Shown here piece after piece: positions 59,360-64,000 of a DNA stretch of 64,000 bases. Position 1 is the first letter of the stretch, and each line of letters starts with the position of its first letter. The DNA comes from an uncultured Pelagibacteraceae bacterium (GTDB taxonomy: Bacteria > Pseudomonadota > Alphaproteobacteria > Pelagibacterales > Pelagibacteraceae): positions 167,266-231,265 of the forward strand of contig CACEQK010000001.1 of the NCBI GenBank assembly GCA_902561585.1. The letters run 5' to 3'. The notes under the pieces are model-generated. The model was not told where the DNA came from and ran no database searches. It saw only the letters and a program-made list of their open reading frames with translations. Both the position numbers and the translations under genes were made by a program.

Positions 59360-60409
59360 TTAAGATTTAAAAATGTTAGAGAAATTTCTTTTATCTCTTT
59401 TTTTCCAATTTTCTCGGTGATAGGCATCACTTGCAATCAAAGGTAACACACTTGTTGCTTCTGCAAAAACCATTTGCTCTTTTGTAATATCAACTTTACC
59501 CCACGAGCTTGCTTCTTTTAGCGTAGAACTACTACAAGCACCATCACGTGTATCTGCTACAGTAATTTGAATTGCATATTTATGCATGTCTACTTTTTTT
59601 CCTAAAAGTTCAGCACAAACGACAGTGTCTTGAATAAAATTTTTAGGTACGCCTCCACCTATCATTAGTAATCCTGATTGTTTAGATTGTAGTTTAATTT
59701 CTGTTAATTCTCTAAACTCTCTTATGGAGTCTATAGTAATATGTTTACCTGGATTTTGTTCTTGATGCATCACTAAACCAAAACCAGCAGAACTATCAGT
59801 AAATGCAGGACAGAATATTGGAACATTATAATCGTATGCAGTTTCAATTAAAGAACCTTTTTTCTTGGAATTTGTTTTTAGAAATTTCCCTAATTCCTTG
59901 ATAAACTCTCTAGAAGTATAGGCTTTTGGTTTTAATAAGTTAGCTATATTACATATTGTCTGATCACACGCTTGCAGTTCTTCTTCATCTATGTATGTAT
60001 CATAAATTCTATCAATATAGTTATTACGAAGTTTAGTATCGTCTTCAAACTGAGATCCTTGGTAATGTTTAAAACCCAATGCCTCAAAGAAATCCATGTC
60101 AATTATGGATGCTCCTGTAGCCACTATAGCATCAACCATATTATGTTTTACTAAATCAGTGTAAAGATCCATACATCCACCTGCTGAGGTAGAACCGGCT
60201 AAGGTGAGAAATATTGAGCAATCCTTATCAGCTAACATTTCATTATAAATTGCTGCTGCTCTCGCCGTATCTCTTGAAGTAAAAGACATTTTACTCATAC
60301 CTTCAATAATTTTTCGTGCATCAAACGATTTGATGTCGATGTGCTCTACCGGTGAGTTGAGAAGAGATTTTTTATTATGTCCAATATTAGGACTGTCTTT
60401 TTTTTCCAT
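59360..60409 (-). CDS. Bacterial deoxyhypusine-synthase-like protein
   Basis: A 349-residue protein of the deoxyhypusine synthase family: LTLAGSTSAGGCMDLYTDLVKH, ATGASIIDMDFFEALG, YNVPIFCPAFTDSSAGFGL, and EASSWGKVD with the Lys that forms the enzyme-imine intermediate. Bacteria lack the eIF5A substrate of the eukaryotic enzyme. Bacterial homologues act in polyamine synthesis, and one annotated activity is joining of amino-butyl units (homospermidine or bis-guanidino precursors). Here it is cotranscribed with an ornithine-type decarboxylase and a ureohydrolase. Its start shares TAATG with the decarboxylase stop. The precise product is inference. Confidence 0.88.
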   Translation of the reverse strand: MEKKDSPNIGHNKKSLLNSPVEHIDIKSFDARKIIEGMSKMSFTSRDTARAAAIYNEMLADKDCSIFLTLAGSTSAGGCMDLYTDLVKHNMVDAIVATGASIIDMDFFEALGFKHYQGSQFEDDTKLRNNYIDRIYDTYIDEEELQACDQTICNIANLLKPKAYTSREFIKELGKFLKTNSKKKGSLIETAYDYNVPIFCPAFTDSSAGFGLVMHQEQNPGKHITIDSIREFRELTEIKLQSKQSGLLMIGGGVPKNFIQDTVVCAELLGKKVDMHKYAIQITVADTRDGACSSSTLKEASSWGKVDITKEQMVFAEATSVLPLIASDAYHRENWKKRDKRNFSNIFKS

Positions 60410-61590
60410 TAAGCTACTAATGATCCAACTTTTTTATCTAGATCATCGTACATGGACATAATTGGTTTGTCACTTAATTCATGAATTTCATTAGAGTAAA
60501 ATCCATTGAAGTTAGTTCTAAATGTTAAGCTGTAAGCTCCTAACTGACCTAACTCTATATAATCACCTTCTTTAATATTATTAGGTAGCAAGAAAGGCCC
60601 TTTCATATAATCTAATCCATCACAAGTTGGTCCAAAAAAACTAAACGCAGTAAGTTTTTTTGATTGAATTCTTCCTTCTGTAATCATTTTCGAAGGAAGC
60701 ACAAAGTTTGGTGCACCAGCGTCAAAAAGCGATCCATAAGTTCCATCATTAATGTAAAGATTATTTTTCTTTCTCAAAATTACTTTAACAATGGTAGAAC
60801 CACTTTCAGCCACTATTGCTCTTCCTGGCTCACAAATAATTTCAGGTAATTTATCTAACTTTAAATTATTAAGTTCTTTTTTAATCTCCATCATATAATT
60901 TGATAAAGGTTCTGGATTTAAATCTGGGTAAATGGATGGAAAGCCTCCGCCAACATTAATTGTATCTGGAATTATTTTTGTTTTTTTAATTATGTTTCCT
61001 ATTTCTTTTATCCCTTTCGAATAAGAAATTTTATGCATACATTGAGATCCTACATGAAAACTTATTCCTAATTTTTTAGCATGATGTTTACAAAGTCTTA
61101 CTAGACCTAGAGCTTCAGATGGAAGAGCACCAAACTTTCTTGATAAATCAATTTCTGCATGCTCATTAGAAATGGCTATCCTTACAAAAAGTTCCAAATC
61201 TTTTGCTTGATTTGTAGCATCCAAAATCTTTCTTAATTCATCTTTACTATCTAATGAAAAACTTTTTACATTGTATTCATTATAAGAAGATGCAATACTT
61301 TCTTTACTCTTTACAGTATGCATGAAATGGAGTTTTGCTTCTGGGTAAATTTTATTAATCAATTTTACTTCATTTATTGAAGCAACATCGAATTCGTTGA
61401 TACCACTTGCAATTATCTGTTTAATAATTTTTTCGTTAGGATTTGTTTTTACAGCGTAGAGAATTTTTCCTGGAAATTTTTCTTTAAAGAAATTTACGGA
61501 TTTTTTTATCTCGTTAGGCCGTATACAATATACGGGATAATCTGGTTTTAATGAGTTAACTAATTCGTTAACTGTTTTAAATTTTCCCAT
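60409..61590 (-). CDS. Ornithine-type PLP decarboxylase (alanine racemase fold)
   Basis: A 393-residue group IV decarboxylase. The PLP Lys lies in ILYAVKTNPNEKII (about residue 48), the phosphate-binding glycines in VGGGFPSIYPD, and SFHVGSQCM is typical. The catalytic-loop FFGPTCDGLDYMKGP matches ornithine/lysine decarboxylases of this fold, whose Cys and Asp contact the diamine. It probably makes putrescine (or cadaverine). It begins the polyamine operon. Its leader, the 163-base gap to divergent regA, can form alternative hairpins. Confidence 0.9.
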   Translation of the reverse strand: MGKFKTVNELVNSLKPDYPVYCIRPNEIKKSVNFFKEKFPGKILYAVKTNPNEKIIKQIIASGINEFDVASINEVKLINKIYPEAKLHFMHTVKSKESIASSYNEYNVKSFSLDSKDELRKILDATNQAKDLELFVRIAISNEHAEIDLSRKFGALPSEALGLVRLCKHHAKKLGISFHVGSQCMHKISYSKGIKEIGNIIKKTKIIPDTINVGGGFPSIYPDLNPEPLSNYMMEIKKELNNLKLDKLPEIICEPGRAIVAESGSTIVKVILRKKNNLYINDGTYGSLFDAGAPNFVLPSKMITEGRIQSKKLTAFSFFGPTCDGLDYMKGPFLLPNNIKEGDYIELGQLGAYSLTFRTNFNGFYSNEIHELSDKPIMSMYDDLDKKVGSLVA

Positions 61591-61613
61591 TTCATGTGTC
61601 CCTCGTTAGTTAG

Positions 61614-61694
61614 TTTACACAAAGGTTTTTTAAAAAATTTAATAAAAAAAACCTTAATATTTCCGCGTTTAAGGTTTTTTTGCCACAGTGTAAA
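61614..61694. promoter_or_regulatory. Structured leader with competing hairpins between polyamine operon and regA
   Basis: Outer arms tttacac (61614-61620) and gtgtaaa (61688-61694) are exact complements. Inside, aaaaaaacctt (61645-61655) can pair either with aaggtttttt at 61622-61631 or with ttaaggttttttt at 61669-61681, so two hairpins exclude each other; the latter is followed by a U run in both transcription directions. This is the layout expected of an attenuator in the decarboxylase leader, or of a bidirectional terminator separating divergent genes. No protein-coding explanation is needed. Confidence 0.5.
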
Positions 61695-61753
61695 GAAAAA
61701 AATGCCTTTCGTGAGCTGTTGTATTCACATTAATCGTGCCTATATAGGTGGTA

Positions 61754-62326
61754 ATGAGATCGCAAAAAAATTTACCAGAACAGCTAAAGTTGGCAGACTT
61801 TGCAGAAAAATCGCTGTTAATTTTGGACGATGATGATCCCTTAAGGGGGAGGCTTGCAAGAGCTATGGAAAAGAAGGGATTTCAGGTAAAAGAGGCTAAA
61901 ACGGTAGCTGAGGGACTTAATATAGTCAAATCTACCCCTCCAAGCTTTGCTTGTGTGGATCTAAGGCTAGAAGACGGTAATGGATTAGATGTAGTCAAAG
62001 AGCTATCAAAAAATAATAAAGAAAGCAGAATAGTAATGTTAACGGGATACGGGAATCTACCTACAGCTGTAGCGGCAGTGAAAGCTGGAGCGATCGATTA
62101 CATTGCTAAACCTGTGGACGCAGACGATGTTGAGTCGGCATTGCTAGCGTCTCCGGAATCAAAAGCTAAACCTCCAGAAAACCCAATGTCAGCTGACCGG
62201 GTAAAATGGGAACACATTCATAGAGTTTTTGAGTTATGCAATAGAAATGTATCTGAAACTGCAAGAAGACTTAAGATGCACAGAAGAACTCTTCAAAGAA
62301 TTCTATCTAAAAGATCACCTAGATAA
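61754..62326 (+). CDS. regA: RegA/PrrA/ActR response regulator
   Basis: A 190-residue two-domain regulator. The receiver has acidic residues in SLLILDDDDPLRGRL, the phosphorylated Asp in FACVDLRLEDGNGL (about residue 60), MLTGYGNLPTAV and the Lys in DYIAKPVDADD. A linker leads to a Fis-type helix-turn-helix, NVSETARRLKMHRRTLQRIL followed by SKRSPR, almost identical to RegA of purple bacteria. It controls respiration, carbon and redox genes with RegB. I start at ATG 61754; a GTG 6 bases earlier is in frame. TATATA at 61741-61746 is a possible -10 very close to the start. It is convergent with bioY, 1 base apart. Confidence 0.96.
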   Translation: MRSQKNLPEQLKLADFAEKSLLILDDDDPLRGRLARAMEKKGFQVKEAKTVAEGLNIVKSTPPSFACVDLRLEDGNGLDVVKELSKNNKESRIVMLTGYGNLPTAVAAVKAGAIDYIAKPVDADDVESALLASPESKAKPPENPMSADRVKWEHIHRVFELCNRNVSETARRLKMHRRTLQRILSKRSPR

Positions 62327-62327
62327 A

Positions 62328-62879
62328 TTAAATAAATTTTTTTATTTTGATAATCTGATTAATTGCAAAAGTGGCAATTAAAATTTTAAAAAGTTCAGCT
62401 AAAAGAAATGGCTGAGCACCTAATTTGAATATCGGTTTGTCCCATCCAATTAAACTTCCTAACCATACCATACCCAGTAAATATATAAAACTTGTTGCAA
62501 AAGTAATTTTTAAAAAATTAGTAATTAGATTTTTACTATAGTTAAATTTACCAGCAAAAAACACGGCGACTAAAAATCCAATTAAGTAACCCATTGTTGG
62601 CCCTGTGAAATAAACAAGTCCAACTCCTTTTTCAGGTGTACCAGAAAAAACAGGCAATCCAATAATACCTTCAAACAAATATAAAGATACAGTTGCTAAG
62701 CCCAACTTCCAACCAAAGGCAGCACCTATCATTATAACAACTAAAGTTTGCATTGTCATTGGCACTGGGTAAAACGGAATTTTTACTTTTGATGAAATAG
62801 CTAATGCAATACTTCCAATCAAAGCGATGAAAGCATATTTTATAATTTTAGAAGATTTTAAACTTTTTACTAACTCCAT
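62328..62879 (-). CDS. bioY: BioY biotin transporter substrate-binding subunit
   Basis: A 183-residue polytopic membrane protein with about six helices. Family features are IPFYPVPMTMQTLVVIMIGA, LGLATVSLYLFEGIIGLPVFSG and GPTMGYLIGFLVAVFFAG. BioY is the biotin-binding S component of an ECF transporter and can work alone in some bacteria. No bioM or bioN gene is in the window; the following ABC ATPase gene is of a different type. The 31-base gap to that gene contains no visible hairpin. Biotin uptake would suit a streamlined vitamin auxotroph. Confidence 0.93.
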   Translation of the reverse strand: MELVKSLKSSKIIKYAFIALIGSIALAISSKVKIPFYPVPMTMQTLVVIMIGAAFGWKLGLATVSLYLFEGIIGLPVFSGTPEKGVGLVYFTGPTMGYLIGFLVAVFFAGKFNYSKNLITNFLKITFATSFIYLLGMVWLGSLIGWDKPIFKLGAQPFLLAELFKILIATFAINQIIKIKKFI

Positions 62880-62910
62880 ATTATTAATTTAACTTTTTTT
62901 TCATTAAAAT

Positions 62911-63717
62911 CTAGTGCTTTGTTAATTGAACAAAAACGTCCTCTAAATCACCATCATCTGTTGAAATATCCTCAATTTCAATATTATTTCTATTCAGATG
63001 ATTTGCGATTTCAGCAAAATCTAAAGAATTTTTTTCATAAGAAGCAGAAATTAAAGTATTAGAAATAATTTTAAATTCTATACCATCCATTGATAGTGAA
63101 GAATTAACATCAACATTTTTAACTTTAAAATTTATATTTTTAGTTTTGATCCTTGCTAAAAGTTTTTCTGTTGTATCTAAAGCAACAAGATTTCCCTTAT
63201 CAATTATTGCTATCCTGTCACACATTTCTTGAGCTTCTAAAAGATAATGAGTAGTTAGAATTACGGTAACGCCTTCTTTATTAAGCTCTTTTACATTTTT
63301 CCAAAGGTTATTTCTAAGCTCAACATCTACGCCTGCAGTTGGTTCATCTAAAATCAGTATTGGTGGTTGGTGAACCATAGCTTTAGCAATTAATAATCTT
63401 CTTTTCATTCCACCTGAAAGACTTCTAGCGTATGCGTTAGCCTTATCTTCCAAAGCAACCATTTTTAAAATTAGATCTGTTATCCTATCTTTTTTTGAAA
63501 TACCGTAGAGACCAGCTTGAAGATCAAGAAGTTTTTTAGGGGTAAAAAAAGCGTCCAAGTTCACCTCTTGAGGAACGATTCCTAAAGATGCTCTAACTTG
63601 ACGAGGATTTTTATCTAGGTCAAAACCCCAAACATCTACTTGTCCTGATGTTTTAATTACAGTTCCTCCCAGAATACTTAAAAAAGTAGTTTTGCCGGCT
63701 CCGTTAGGACCGAGCAA
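62911..63717 (-). CDS. YadG-like ABC transporter ATP-binding protein, N-terminus missing
   Basis: The visible protein begins at the Walker A (LLGPNGAGKTTFLSILGG) and includes GIVPQEVNLDAFFTPKKLL, signature SLSGGMKRRLLIAKAMVHQ, Walker B LILDEPTAGVDVELRNNLW and LTTHYLLEAQEMCDRIAI, a pattern close to E. coli YadG of ABC-2 exporters. The homology continues upstream without an ATG, GTG or TTG start (NKALTNLTFEVKQGEVFG) to about 63768, then meets a TGA at 63811. The first roughly 20 residues with the adenine-stacking aromatic are therefore missing. TTG 63717 is the only in-frame start codon visible and would begin inside the P-loop. The gene is probably non-functional here or the sequence is chimeric. 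No partner permease is in the window. Confidence 0.72.
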   Translation of the reverse strand: MLGPNGAGKTTFLSILGGTVIKTSGQVDVWGFDLDKNPRQVRASLGIVPQEVNLDAFFTPKKLLDLQAGLYGISKKDRITDLILKMVALEDKANAYARSLSGGMKRRLLIAKAMVHQPPILILDEPTAGVDVELRNNLWKNVKELNKEGVTVILTTHYLLEAQEMCDRIAIIDKGNLVALDTTEKLLARIKTKNINFKVKNVDVNSSLSMDGIEFKIISNTLISASYEKNSLDFAEIANHLNRNNIEIEDISTDDGDLEDVFVQLTKH

Positions 63718-63758
63718 GCCAAATACTTCTCCTTGTTTAACTTCAAAGGTAAGATTAG

Positions 63759-64000
63759 TCAGAGCTTTATTTTGTTTTGTGGTATTTCTGATGCTTTGTT
63801 TAGCAGATTTTCAAGGGTTTTATATTTATTAATAAGTTCTGACGCAGTTTTGATTCCTATACCAGGAACTCCTGGTACATTATCTGAGCTGTCTCCAGCC
63901 AGTGATTGAACATCGATTACTTGATTTGGTTTTACTCCAAATTTTTCAAAAACTTCTTTTTCACCTATTACTTTACTTTTCATAGGATCAAAGAGTCTTA
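63759..64000 (-). pseudogene. polA: DNA polymerase I fragment (5'-3' exonuclease domain), truncated
   Basis: The minus-strand frame enters from the window edge as RLFDPMKSKVIGEKEVFEKF and continues GVKPNQVIDVQSLAGDSSDN then VPGVPGIGIKTASELINKY, the metal-binding and helix-hairpin-helix region of the PolA 5' nuclease. It ends at a TGA (63759-63761) after SEIPQNKIKL, where normal PolA continues through about 600 more residues of proofreading-like and polymerase domains. The break coincides with the start of ABC-ATPase homology in another frame, so two genes have been joined. A stand-alone 5' nuclease is unlikely because the end is abrupt inside a conserved stretch. Confidence 0.75.

Overview
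The window is about 64 kb of very AT-rich, extremely gene-dense DNA with no stretch over about 215 bases lacking a gene. Protein content and gene order point to an alphaproteobacterium of the SAR11 / Pelagibacterales group. The evidence is the alphaproteobacterial blocks (DUF3576-leuS-lptE-holA; grpE-dnaK-dnaJ-dapB; tsaB-fur-miaB-phoH-ybeY-lnt-metK-nusA-infB-rbfA-rpsO-pnp; fabI-fabB-fabA with divergent irr; mutM with divergent ubiE-ubiB-coaBC-dut; rpsT-dnaA-dnaN-gyrB; regB/regA) combined with the base composition, shortened proteins and pervasive gene overlaps of streamlined marine cells. I see no rRNA, tRNA, insertion sequence, prophage or CRISPR array.

Layout. 1-4236: outer-membrane and translation genes on the minus strand (holA fragment, LptE-like lipoprotein, leuS, DUF3576 lipoprotein). 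4449-5474: a porin with a strong terminator. 5493-7895: small divergent and convergent genes with almost no spacers (ThiE-like, yggS, L,D-transpeptidase, winged-helix regulator, and a 35-residue ArfA-like ribosome-rescue peptide). 7897-14154: minus-strand chaperone operon running into lysine biosynthesis and DNA repair (grpE, dnaK, dnaJ, a 56-residue membrane protein, dapB, nth, a PfkB sugar/adenosine kinase). 14200-17313: rdgB, an LpoA-like protein, rsmI and a BON lipoprotein. 17310-25326: maeB, murJ, trpS, a NifU-domain protein, a Bax-like glucosaminidase and a polysaccharide deacetylase. 25295-38155: a long plus-strand tRNA-modification/translation/RNA-decay run. 38152-39901: two accessory-looking genes. 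39885-42882: unsaturated fatty acid genes and the iron regulator irr. 42943-45989: katG, a 2OG-Fe(II) oxygenase and a DUF2061 protein. 45992-51097: SH3 protein, HesA/MoeB, dut, coaBC, ubiB, ubiE. 51109-58488: mutM, rpsT, dnaA, dnaN, gyrB, regB. 58478-61590: a polyamine operon. 61754-64000: regA, bioY, an ABC ATPase lacking its N-terminus, and a truncated polA fragment.

How the genes work together. The fabA and katG promoters each carry a nearly identical 17-bp site (15 of 17 bases identical) on either side of irr, which suggests that one iron/heme-responsive regulator controls fatty-acid, peroxide-defence and possibly its own expression. The RegB/RegA redox pair is split by a divergent decarboxylase / deoxyhypusine-synthase-like / agmatinase-like operon whose leader can fold into alternative hairpins.

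Most notable oddities: (1) a polA-to-ABC-transporter chimeric junction near 63760-63775, either a real deletion or an assembly artefact; (2) a TsaB that appears to have lost an internal block of about 90-100 residues but keeps its C-terminal motif; (3) the palindromic irr/fabA operator containing two opposed TATAAT elements; (4) divergent gene pairs whose start codons abut or overlap (CATATG, ATGCAT, CATTATG); (5) the ArfA-like mini-gene; (6) a conserved superoperon from which many of the usual intervening genes are missing. I find no clear evidence of a wholly new defence or mobile system. All family assignments are from reading the translated sequence, without database searches.
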